From the NCBI RefSeq assembly GCF_002631205.1, contig NZ_PDLO01000001.1, positions 744,001 to 808,000 of the forward strand: DNA of 64,000 bases, given 5' to 3'. The notes beneath the pieces are model-generated. The model saw only the letters and a program-made list of their open reading frames with translations. It was not told the origin of the DNA and made no database searches. The DNA comes from Neolewinella marina (lineage in GTDB: Bacteria > Bacteroidota > Bacteroidia > Chitinophagales > Saprospiraceae). Position numbers and translations under genes: made by a program. Numbering within the stretch: the first letter of the stretch is position 1; every line of letters begins with the position of its first letter. Positions 9,078 through 16,009 of this stretch are shown piece after piece.

Positions 9078-9719
9078 ATGTACGACCGCCCCCACGAAAT
9101 CGAGCGCGCCGACGACGACAGCCAGGACAACTTCGCCTTCCACCCGAAGAACATCTACCTCATGCTGTTGCTCTTCAGCCTCAGCATGCTCTTCCTGGCC
9201 CTCACGGCCGCCTTCGTGTATACCCGCATCCAGAGCGACCTGCCCCCACTGAAGTTGCCCCTGCTATTCCTGGCCAATACCGTGATCCTGCTGGGCAGCA
9301 GCTACACCATGGTCAGCGCCAAGCGCGCCTACCTCGCCGACGATACCGACCGCTACCAGCGCATGCTCTGGTATACCCTCTTTCTTTCCCTCTTTTTCAT
9401 GGTGATGCAGGCGTTGGCCTGGTACCAGCTGTTCAGCCAGCAGATCTACGTATACAGCGACAACTCCGCGGGCTACCTCTACGTCATCTCGGCCCTCCAC
9501 TTCGCCCACGTCATCGGAGGCCTCCCCTTCCTGGCGGTATTCCTGCACCGGGCCAGGAAATACATGCGGGAGCCGGTGAGCGTACTGGTCTACTTCAGCG
9601 ATCCCGACAAGCGGCTTAACCTGCGGCTGCTCACCATCTACTGGCATTTTCTTGATGCGCTGTGGATTTACCTGGTGGTTTTTTTCCTGATCAATCAGCT
9701 GCTTTGGGAAATACTGTAA
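9078..9719 (+). CDS. Heme-copper oxidase subunit III family protein
   Basis: A 213-residue integral membrane protein with five predicted helices, beginning after a charged N-terminus (HEIERADDDSQDN). Subunit III hallmarks are the middle motif ALHFAHVIGGLPFLAVF and the C-terminal YWHFLDALWIYLVVFF. This short five-helix form is typical of Bacteroidota stand-alone COX3 genes outside the main cytochrome oxidase operon; no subunit I or II is in the window. Subunit III has no metal centre and stabilises the oxidase, so this copy may serve an alternative or assembling complex. It is the last gene of a small plus-strand operon. Confidence 0.9.
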   Translation: MYDRPHEIERADDDSQDNFAFHPKNIYLMLLLFSLSMLFLALTAAFVYTRIQSDLPPLKLPLLFLANTVILLGSSYTMVSAKRAYLADDTDRYQRMLWYTLFLSLFFMVMQALAWYQLFSQQIYVYSDNSAGYLYVISALHFAHVIGGLPFLAVFLHRARKYMREPVSVLVYFSDPDKRLNLRLLTIYWHFLDALWIYLVVFFLINQLLWEIL

Positions 9720-9959
9720 GATTATTAAGTTTAATAACCTTATGATATTTAACTCGATTCTTCGCCGGATTTAACACTAATCAAAATATAGCCAAAGCAA
9801 AATACTGATTATCAGCGTTTTATCAATTTGGCACGGTAATTGATAAATGTATGGCACCGGAAGAGAGCCGGTACCCAGAGATATACTACACTTTCTTTGA
9901 TGGCTACATTATGACGCATTGAACGACACAACCTTTGGAATTCCTTTAACCCTTTTGAA
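9720..9959 (+). other. AT-rich spacer with a hairpin upstream of a strong terminator
   Basis: No coding frame. The 240 bases are clearly AT-rich against their surroundings and hold a hairpin (GGCACCGG 9853-9860 with CCGGTACC 9868-9875, one mismatch). A perfect intrinsic terminator follows at 9960. Either this is a long 3' untranslated region of the oxidase-III-like gene or it contains a small RNA; I found no unambiguous promoter. Confidence 0.4.
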
Positions 9960-9994
9960 GCATCCAACGACACCCTCGTTGGATGCTTTTTTTT
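9960..9994 (+). terminator. Intrinsic terminator facing plus, between COX3-like gene and prfB
   Basis: A perfect 11-bp stem, GCATCCAACGA (9960-9970) with TCGTTGGATGC (9976-9986), a five-base loop and a run of eight T. It overlaps the prfB stop codon (9993-9995) on the other strand. On the minus strand the stem is followed by TTCAAAA, so it is weaker there. Confidence 0.92.
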
Positions 9995-11081
9995 ATCTCG
10001 CCTCTCCGCTCCACCGCAGGTAGGCCTTCAGGAAGTCCTCAATATCGCCGTTCAGCACGGCGTCGGTCTGGCTGGTTTGCCAGTTGGTGCGGTGGTCCTT
10101 CACCCGGCGGTCGTCCAGGACGTAGCTGCGGATCTGGCTGCCCCACTCGTTGGAGGTCTTCCCCGCCTCGATCTCGTCCTTGGCGGCCCGTTGGGCCTGG
10201 AGCTCCCTTTCGTAGAGCCGGCTGCGCAGCATATTTAGCGCCCGCTCGCGGTTCTGGTGCTGGCTGCGCTCTTCCTGGCATTCCACCACGATGCCCGTAG
10301 GTTCGTGGGTGACCCGCACGGCGGATTCGGTCTTGTTGACGTGCTGACCGCCGGCGCCGGACGCCCGGAAGGTATCCCAGCGAATGTCGGCGGGGTTGAT
10401 CTCCACCTCGATGCTGTCGTCGACCCGCGGGTGCACGAATACGGAGGCGAAGCTGGTCTGCCGTTTGCCCTGGGCGTTGAAGGGACTGATGCGTACCAGG
10501 CGGTGGACGCCGTTCTCCCCCTTCATCATACCGTAGGCGAAGTCGCCGATGATCTCCAGGGTCGCGGACTTGATGCCGGCCACGTCGCCCGGCGTCTCGC
10601 TGGCGAGGCTTACCTTGTAGTTGGCGTATTTCTCGGCGTACATCGTGTACATACGCATGAGCATTTCCGCCCAGTCGTTGCTTTCGGTGCCCCCGGCCCC
10701 GGCATTGATTTCCAGGATACAGCCCAGCTCGTCTTCGGGACGGTTGAGGGTGGCGCGGAACTCGGCGTCGTCCAGTACCGCCACGGTTTCCTCGTAGCGG
10801 CGGTCGACTTCCTCTTCGGTGCCCTCCCCTTCGCGCAGGAATTCCTGTAGCACCTCCAGGTCGTCGACGCGGTCGGCCACCTTCTGGTACTGGGCCACCC
10901 AGTTCTTGTGGCTCTGCAGCTCCTTCATGACGGCCTCGGCCTGCTGGGAGTCGTTCCAGAAATTGGGGTCGAGGCTCCGCTGGGTGAGGTCTTCGATCTT
11001 GAAGTTCCGTTTCTCCACGTCGAGGTAACCGCGCAGGAGGGCGAGGCGGGACTGCAGGTCTTTAAGTTGATCGTTGGTCAT
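9993..11081 (-). CDS. prfB: Peptide chain release factor 2 (RF2)
   Basis: RF2 reads UGA and UAA at the ribosomal A site and triggers peptide release. The 362-residue product has the codon-recognition tripeptide SPF (199-201) that sets RF2 apart from RF1, and the catalytic loop [10 protein letters not shown] with GGQ at 244-246. Most bacterial prfB genes need a programmed +1 frameshift near codon 25 at CTTTGAC, coding RGYL-D. Here the same peptide RGYLD (17-21) is encoded in one frame as CTC-GAC with no in-frame TGA, so the autoregulatory frameshift is absent. Convergent with the oxidase-III-like gene; probably an independent unit. Confidence 0.96.
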   Translation of the reverse strand: MTNDQLKDLQSRLALLRGYLDVEKRNFKIEDLTQRSLDPNFWNDSQQAEAVMKELQSHKNWVAQYQKVADRVDDLEVLQEFLREGEGTEEEVDRRYEETVAVLDDAEFRATLNRPEDELGCILEINAGAGGTESNDWAEMLMRMYTMYAEKYANYKVSLASETPGDVAGIKSATLEIIGDFAYGMMKGENGVHRLVRISPFNAQGKRQTSFASVFVHPRVDDSIEVEINPADIRWDTFRASGAGGQHVNKTESAVRVTHEPTGIVVECQEERSQHQNRERALNMLRSRLYERELQAQRAAKDEIEAGKTSNEWGSQIRSYVLDDRRVKDHRTNWQTSQTDAVLNGDIEDFLKAYLRWSGEAR

Positions 11082-11182
11082 AACGGAGGCGGGCGGCGGT
11101 AAACGGGAAGGGTGGGTATCGGGCGCAAGGAAGCCCGGCCCGCGCTAGGCAGACCGGGCTTCCGGCTTCTGAAGAAGAAGGG

Positions 11183-11356
11183 TTACTTGTCCTTCATGAA
11201 GTCGTCCAGCTTATCCTTGTGGATCATTACTTCCTTGTAGGAGTAACTGCCGGTTTCGGGGTTCTTGATGGATTGAACCACCTTGACGTAGTCGCGGCCG
11301 CTGCCGGCGTTGGCTGCGCGCTTACCTACGCGGGAGTTCTTTGATACCTTGGCCAT
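11183..11356 (-). CDS. DUF4295 family protein, Bacteroidota-specific ribosome-associated protein
   Basis: A 57-residue basic protein (start MAKVSKNSRVGKRAANAG, end DDFMKDK). It matches DUF4295, restricted to Bacteroidota and encoded directly after rpmB and rpmG, as here. From memory, structural work on a Bacteroidota ribosome described an extra large-subunit protein (bL38) from this locus, which this gene may be; that identification should be confirmed. The ATG at 11356 lies 55 bases after the rpmG stop. With L28 and L33 it forms a three-gene unit, which supports a ribosomal role. Confidence 0.85.
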   Translation of the reverse strand: MAKVSKNSRVGKRAANAGSGRDYVKVVQSIKNPETGSYSYKEVMIHKDKLDDFMKDK

Positions 11357-11411
11357 GATTGGTGTTTATTTTAATCAACGAACAGCCGCGGGGAGCGGCG
11401 GGTTGAACGGA

Positions 11412-11600
11412 TTACTTGATTTCCCGGTGCACCGTCATACGGCGCAGGTTGGGGTTGTATTTCTTGAGCTCCAGACGGCCGGGAGAGTTCTTCCGGTTCT
11501 TCTGGGTGACGTAGCGGCTGGTGCCGGGTACGTTGGTTTCCTTCTGCTCGGTGCACTCCAGAATGATCTGGTTGCGGTTGCCTTTGCTTTTCTTAGCCAT
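11412..11600 (-). CDS. rpmG: 50S ribosomal protein bL33
   Basis: A 62-residue basic protein with the L33 pattern [14 protein letters not shown] and [21 protein letters not shown], then a conserved [11 protein letters not shown] end. Only one Cys is present, so this is the zinc-free (C-minus) form. It follows rpmB by 12 bases and precedes the DUF4295 gene, the standard Bacteroidota order. It sits near the E site of the large subunit. Confidence 0.95.
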   Translation of the reverse strand: MAKKSKGNRNQIILECTEQKETNVPGTSRYVTQKNRKNSPGRLELKKYNPNLRRMTVHREIK

Positions 11601-11612
11601 GGGGGATGTAGA

Positions 11613-11861
11613 TTAGAGCTTGACGCCGGTTTCGATACCTTTGTTCTCCAGCTTCTTAACGTAAGCGTAAACCCCAAGTTTATTGATGGTACGCATGGCG
11701 CTGGTGGATACCCGCAGGGTCACGAACTTGTCGAGCTCGGGGACAAAGAAGCGCTTCTTCTGAATGTTGGGCACGAAACGACGCTTGGTCTTCCGGTTAG
11801 AGTGGGAGACGTTGTTGCCGCTGATCGGCTTCTTTCCCGTGAGTTTGCAAACTTTAGACAT
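11613..11861 (-). CDS. rpmB: 50S ribosomal protein bL28
   Basis: An 82-residue protein starting [20 protein letters not shown] with the L28 signature [14 protein letters not shown] and a C-terminal segment [15 protein letters not shown]. No CxxC pairs, so the zinc-free form. First gene of the rpmB-rpmG-DUF4295 unit, starting about 80 bases after the tRNA-Arg gene on the same strand, so it may be co-transcribed with the tRNA. Confidence 0.96.
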   Translation of the reverse strand: MSKVCKLTGKKPISGNNVSHSNRKTKRRFVPNIQKKRFFVPELDKFVTLRVSTSAMRTINKLGVYAYVKKLENKGIETGVKL

Positions 11862-11944
11862 TGCGGTATGGCGTTGCTGTCAGAAAAACCCGCACCTGCT
11901 GGGTGGGGAAAAAAAAAGCAGACCGCAGCCTGCTCAAAATGTGA

Positions 11945-12021
11945 TGGTGACCGCGTCAGGATTCGAACCTGAAACCTCTTGATTCGTAGTCAAGTGCTCT
12001 ATCCAGTTGAGCTACGCAGCC
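11945..12021 (-). tRNA. tRNA-Arg(ACG)
   Basis: A full cloverleaf on the minus strand: acceptor GGCTGCG (12021-12015) with CGCGGTC (two G-U pairs), D arm TAGCTCAACTGGATAGAGC, anticodon loop CTACGAA with ACG, T arm CAGGTTCGAATCCTG, discriminator A, and an encoded CCA at 11945-11947. It should read CGN codons after A34 is deaminated to inosine. It lies between the CPBP gene and rpmB on the same strand. Confidence 0.96.
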
Positions 12022-12108
12022 ATCTGCCCCTTTTCGAAGCGGTCGCAAAGGTAAGAACACTTTTTTACCGACACAAGCACTTCGCCAATATTTTTGTCTG
12101 AAGGCCCA

Positions 12109-12816
12109 CTAATTTTTCTCTTCCAGGTACCAGCTGAGCAATCCCCCCACCGCGTCGATGGCGATGTGCAGCAGGATGAGGGGCCAGAGGCTGCCCGTGC
12201 GGTAGAAGAAGAAGCCGAACAGCAGGGCCATGGCCACGATCTTGAGGACGGCCTGCCCGCCCTGGTAAAAGTGGGCCACCCCGAAAGAGAAGGCCGGAAA
12301 AAGCAGGGTGGCGGCAATGGCCCAGGGTTCGGTGCCCAGGGCGTCCTGCAGGTAGGTGATCATAAACCCGCGGTAAACGATCTCCTCCCCCACCCCCGCG
12401 CAGAGGCAGAGAAAGAGGAAGTGGAGGTACTGCCAGCCATTGGCGGGCAGAAAGCCAAGTTCGCGGAACCGGCGGTGGGTTTCCCGCTGCCGGGCGGGGT
12501 TTCCGGCTTCGGCGTAGAGATCCAGGCCGTACAGCGCGAGAAAAGCCAGCAGAATCCCCACGGCCACGGGGTCGTAGGGGTGCTGCCCCCACCCCAGCCC
12601 GAGTTCGGTGAAGGGGCGGCCGGCGAGGAACCACAGGATCAGTACCGCACAGGCCATACTGAGCAGCAGCACTCCATTGGCGTAGTACATACGGACCTTC
12701 AGCTCCGGCGGCCAGCTGTGGGGACGGCCGGCGGTCCGTTGGCGGGTCGTGAAGAAGAGAATACCGGGCAGGAGCAATCCCAGCAGGAGGAACAGGAGGT
12801 CGAGGGCTATAGACAC
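12109..12816 (-). CDS. CPBP-family intramembrane metalloprotease
   Basis: A 235-residue membrane protein with about six to seven hydrophobic segments. The three CPBP/Abi motifs are present: GVGEEIVYRG (E144, E145, R149), FGVAH (H about 183) and LLHIAID (H about 219), the expected active-site ligands of this glutamate-type (Rce1-like) intramembrane protease. Bacterial members process membrane-anchored or prenylated proteins or give bacteriocin self-immunity; no bacteriocin gene is nearby. The start is a GTG at 12816, four bases after a GTATTTTG element at 12821-12828, so the transcript may be leaderless. It diverges from the SNF2 helicase gene. Confidence 0.88.
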   Translation of the reverse strand: MSIALDLLFLLLGLLLPGILFFTTRQRTAGRPHSWPPELKVRMYYANGVLLLSMACAVLILWFLAGRPFTELGLGWGQHPYDPVAVGILLAFLALYGLDLYAEAGNPARQRETHRRFRELGFLPANGWQYLHFLFLCLCAGVGEEIVYRGFMITYLQDALGTEPWAIAATLLFPAFSFGVAHFYQGGQAVLKIVAMALLFGFFFYRTGSLWPLILLHIAIDAVGGLLSWYLEEKN

Positions 12817-12820
12817 GGCG

Positions 12821-12828
12821 CAAAATAC
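12821..12828 (-). promoter_or_regulatory. Candidate -7 element four bases before the CPBP GTG start
   Basis: On the minus strand GTATTTTG is followed by CGCC and then the GTG start at 12816. The four-base spacing is the same as in front of alaS, xerC and pxpB. No clear -33 TTG is seen at the usual distance, so confidence is modest. Confidence 0.4.
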
Positions 12829-12838
12829 GTACCCGGCC

Positions 12839-12846
12839 TACCTTTA
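12839..12846 (+). promoter_or_regulatory. Candidate -7 element for the SNF2 helicase gene
   Basis: TACCTTTA (one mismatch to TAnnTTTG) lies 35 bases before the TTG start at 12882, in the 65-base divergent gap with the CPBP gene. Confidence 0.4.
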
Positions 12847-12881
12847 CCTGCTTTACGCCCCCCTTTAAAGCGTAGCCCGCC

Positions 12882-15809
12882 TTGCAGTCCGCAGTCTTCT
12901 TCAACTTCTTCGAGTTCCGTACCGGCATCTGGATCCCCAAGGCCTACTTCGTGGGGCTCGACGCCGGGGGGCGGCCCCGCGTGGTGCACCAGACCGCCCA
13001 GCCGGAACTGCTGGCGACCTACGATATTCCCGCCGACCCACCCCTGCTGCGGGCCCTGGAACTTGCGGCCGGCCTGCGCGACCGGACCATCGCCGAACGC
13101 TTCCGCAAGGGCAGCAAGTCCCGCCCCACCCTGGCCGGCCTCGTCGCCCCCACCGCCCGCGAGCGCAAGGATGTACTGCTCTACATCCATACCCGCAGCG
13201 CGGAATTGTTGGAACTGTGCCAGCGCCATGGGTACGGGGTCACCGTGAACCTGGACACCCGCGCCTCGCCGCACGCCTATACCGTTGCGTTGGACCCCGC
13301 CCCCTGGGTACCGGTTCTCGACTTTGCCCTGACGGCGGAAGGACTGGAATACCGACTGCGGTTGCAATCCCCCCACGATGGGGCCGCCCACCTTGTGCGT
13401 CACCTCGACCCCCGCATCGTGACCAACCGGCCGGCGCCGGGCTGGGTACTTACCGACCACCGCCTCCTGCGCGTAGCCGGAATGGCGGGCAACGGCCTGA
13501 AACCCTTCCTCACCCGGGATGCGGTCCACATCCCGCCCCCGGAGGTAGGCAAATACCTGCGGGAGTTCGTGGCCCGCGCGGCCCGGAAACACCCCCTCAC
13601 GGTTACGGGGATGGAATACGCCGAGGTAACCCAACCCACGGGCCTGCGACTGACGGCCGCCCCCCACCCCTTCGCGGGGCACTACCTGCTGCAACTCAGC
13701 GTGGGCTACGGCGATTACTGGTTCGCACTCGGCGACCCCGAAACCACCGCCGTTGACTTCCGCGACCGACCGCCCTACCGCATCCACCGCATACTCCGCG
13801 ACTCGGACGCAGAGGCCGAACGGCTGCCCCCCCTGTACGCCCGGGGACTGGAGGAGGTGGGGGAACGGCGGGCCCTGACCGTCCGCCCCGCCCCGGGGGC
13901 CTACGAGAATCTGGCCTGGTTGCTGGCCCACGAGGAAGAACTGACTGAATCCGGCATTGAGGTCATCGTGCCCGAGGAAGAGGGCCACTCCTTTTCCCGC
14001 GGCCGCGGCCAACTCAGCCTGAACTCCCGGGCGGGGGGCGACTGGCTCGACCTGAACGGGACGGTGGAGGCCGACGGCCACGCCATTCCCTTCACCAGAC
14101 TGGTGAAGAACCTGCAGCGGGGCGAACGCAAGTTTCTTCTGCCCGACGGCCGCTGGTTCCTGATCCCGGAAGAGTGGTTCACCCGCTACGCCCCCGGGCT
14201 CGCCTTCGCCCGCGTGGAGGGCAGCGCGGTGCGCCTGGCCCGCAGCCACGCTCCGCTGCTGACCGCGATGGGCCTGGCCACCGAAGCGGCCCAACCGGAA
14301 ACCGCCGTCGCCGATTTTCAGCCCCCGGCAGGACTTCGCGCTACCCTGCGGCCTTATCAGCTGGAGGGTGTCCGCTGGCTGGCGCGCCACCACGATGAAC
14401 GGCTGGGGGCCTGCCTGGCGGACGATATGGGCCTGGGCAAGACCCTGCAGACCATCGCTACCCTGCTCTACGCCAAGGAGCGCATCGGTACCGATTCCGC
14501 GGCTGCCGCTCCCGCCCCTCCGCTCGACCTGTTCAGCGCACCAGCCGAAGACGAGGAATTCCTGCGGCCGCTGCGGGCCCTGATCGTCCTGCCGGCCTCC
14601 CTGGTATATAACTGGCGCTCCGAGCTCGGCCGCTTTGCCCCTGGCCTGACGGTCCTGTCTCACGTAGGCAGCAAGCGCAGCCGGGATGCGCGGGTGCTGC
14701 GGCGCTACGACGTGCTGCTGACCACCTACCAGACCGCCCAGCGGGACGTGGAGGTCCTTCGCGACCTGGACTTGGAATACATCGTGCTGGACGAGAGCCA
14801 ACAGATCAAGAACCGCAAGAGCAAGGTCTTCCGCGCCCTCAACAGCCTGGAAGCCCGCCACCGGATCAGCCTGTCGGGCACGCCGATTGAGAACTCCCTG
14901 TCCGACCTGTGGTCCCAGATGCAGTTCATCAACCCCGGTCTGCTGCGCAGCTTCGCCTTTTTCCGCCGGGAGTTCATCCAGCCCATTGAGCAGCACGACG
15001 ACGAGGCGAAAAAGCGGCAACTCCGGGAGCTAGTGGCCCCTTACCTGCTGCGGCGCACCAAGGCGGAGGTTGCTCCGGACCTGCCCGACCTGGAGACCCA
15101 GGTCTTCTACTGCGAGATGACTTCGGCCCAGGCCAGCTACTACGAACGCGAACGGGCCGCGGCCCGCAATGCGCTGCTGGGCATCCGCGGGGAAGACGAC
15201 AACGGCGGTGGCGACTACAAGCTGCGGGTAATCCAGGCCCTGACCCGCCTCCGGCAGCTGGCCAACCACCCCGGCATCGTGGATGCCGGCTACGGCAAGG
15301 GCAGTGGCAAGTTCGAAGAGGTATCCAATCAGCTGGAAACCATTCGCCGGGCGGGCCGCAAGGTGCTCGTATTCAGCAGCATGGTCAGCCACCTGGAGCT
15401 GTACCGCGAGCCCCTGCGGGAGGCCGGACAGCCCTACGCCTGGATCACCGGCGACGTACCCGCCGACCGCCGCGCCGAGGAGGTGCGCCGGTTCCAGGAG
15501 GACCCCGCGGTCCAGACCTTTTTCATCTCCATCCGTGCCGGTGGTACGGGGCTTAACCTGACGGGGGCCGACTACGTCTTCCTCCTCGACCCCTGGTGGA
15601 ACCCTACCGTAGAGGAGCAGGCCATCGCCCGGGCCCACCGGATCGGGCGGCAGGGCAAGGTGTTCGCCCGCAAGTTCCTTACCAAGGGCACCCTGGAGGA
15701 AAAGATCTTCCAACTGCAGCAACGTAAGAAGCGACTGGCCACCGAAATTATCGACGGTGGAGCCGGCCTGGACCTCGACCCCGGCGAGATTGACTATCTG
15801 CTGGGGTAA
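12882..15809 (+). CDS. SNF2-family DEAD/DEAH-box helicase (Swi2/Snf2-like ATPase)
   Basis: A 975-residue cytoplasmic protein. The C-terminal half is a Snf2 ATPase: ADDMGLGKTLQ (Walker A, about 505-515), VLDESQQIKN (motif II with DESQ in place of DEAH), SLSGTPIENSL (motif III), and AIARAHRIGRQGKV (motif VI). The N-terminal 470 residues are an uncharacterised region that shows no recognisable SWIM zinc motif. Such bacterial RapA/HepA-like proteins remodel protein-DNA or RNA polymerase complexes. The best start is a TTG at 12882, since no ATG precedes the conserved region. It stands 16 bases before the small membrane-protein gene, which has its own promoter. No methylase or nuclease gene is nearby, so a defence role is not supported. 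Confidence 0.92.
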   Translation: MQSAVFFNFFEFRTGIWIPKAYFVGLDAGGRPRVVHQTAQPELLATYDIPADPPLLRALELAAGLRDRTIAERFRKGSKSRPTLAGLVAPTARERKDVLLYIHTRSAELLELCQRHGYGVTVNLDTRASPHAYTVALDPAPWVPVLDFALTAEGLEYRLRLQSPHDGAAHLVRHLDPRIVTNRPAPGWVLTDHRLLRVAGMAGNGLKPFLTRDAVHIPPPEVGKYLREFVARAARKHPLTVTGMEYAEVTQPTGLRLTAAPHPFAGHYLLQLSVGYGDYWFALGDPETTAVDFRDRPPYRIHRILRDSDAEAERLPPLYARGLEEVGERRALTVRPAPGAYENLAWLLAHEEELTESGIEVIVPEEEGHSFSRGRGQLSLNSRAGGDWLDLNGTVEADGHAIPFTRLVKNLQRGERKFLLPDGRWFLIPEEWFTRYAPGLAFARVEGSAVRLARSHAPLLTAMGLATEAAQPETAVADFQPPAGLRATLRPYQLEGVRWLARHHDERLGACLADDMGLGKTLQTIATLLYAKERIGTDSAAAAPAPPLDLFSAPAEDEEFLRPLRALIVLPASLVYNWRSELGRFAPGLTVLSHVGSKRSRDARVLRRYDVLLTTYQTAQRDVEVLRDLDLEYIVLDESQQIKNRKSKVFRALNSLEARHRISLSGTPIENSLSDLWSQMQFINPGLLRSFAFFRREFIQPIEQHDDEAKKRQLRELVAPYLLRRTKAEVAPDLPDLETQVFYCEMTSAQASYYERERAAARNALLGIRGEDDNGGGDYKLRVIQALTRLRQLANHPGIVDAGYGKGSGKFEEVSNQLETIRRAGRKVLVFSSMVSHLELYREPLREAGQPYAWITGDVPADRRAEEVRRFQEDPAVQTFFISIRAGGTGLNLTGADYVFLLDPWWNPTVEEQAIARAHRIGRQGKVFARKFLTKGTLEEKIFQLQQRKKRLATEIIDGGAGLDLDPGEIDYLLG

Positions 15810-15821
15810 TTCCTACCTTGC
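15790..15821 (+). promoter_or_regulatory. Promoter of the small membrane protein/symporter pair
   Basis: TTG (15790-15792), 21 bases, then TACCTTGC (15814-15821), four bases (GGGA), then the ATG at 15826. The layout is identical to that of alaS (TTG-N21-TACCTTTG-N4-ATG). It overlaps the end of the SNF2 gene. The expected start of transcription falls at or next to the ATG, suggesting a leaderless mRNA. Confidence 0.65.
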
Positions 15822-15825
15822 GGGA

Positions 15826-15978
15826 ATGAAGTCCGATCATTACGCCGTGGAAGAAAATCTGGAGATCGATGATCCCCCCGTTCTGGGCAACTGGAGAAAC
15901 ATGTACCTGGTGGTGCTGATCCTGCACGTACTGCTCATTTTCGCTTTCTATCTTTTCTCCCAAACCTACACCCACTAG
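15826..15978 (+). CDS. Small single-pass membrane protein upstream of the symporter
   Basis: A 50-residue protein: acidic N-terminus (MKSDHYAVEENLEIDDPP), then one membrane helix (MYLVVLILHVLLIFAFYLF, about 26-44) and a short polar end. The ATG is fixed by the TACCTTGC element four bases upstream. It ends 31 bases before the sodium:solute symporter gene, so it is probably co-transcribed with it. By analogy with small partner proteins encoded before other symporters (for example the DUF485 gene before acetate permease) it may be an accessory subunit; that is inference. I recognise no named family. Confidence 0.75.
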   Translation: MKSDHYAVEENLEIDDPPVLGNWRNMYLVVLILHVLLIFAFYLFSQTYTH

Positions 15979-16009
15979 GTTCGTCCGCCCGAGCGGCTAA
16001 ACTCCCCCT

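Noticed and set aside
12882-15809. SNF2 helicase as part of a DISARM- or other defence-type system
   Set aside because: No methylase, nuclease or other defence gene is nearby; neighbours are a CPBP protease, a transporter and housekeeping genes.
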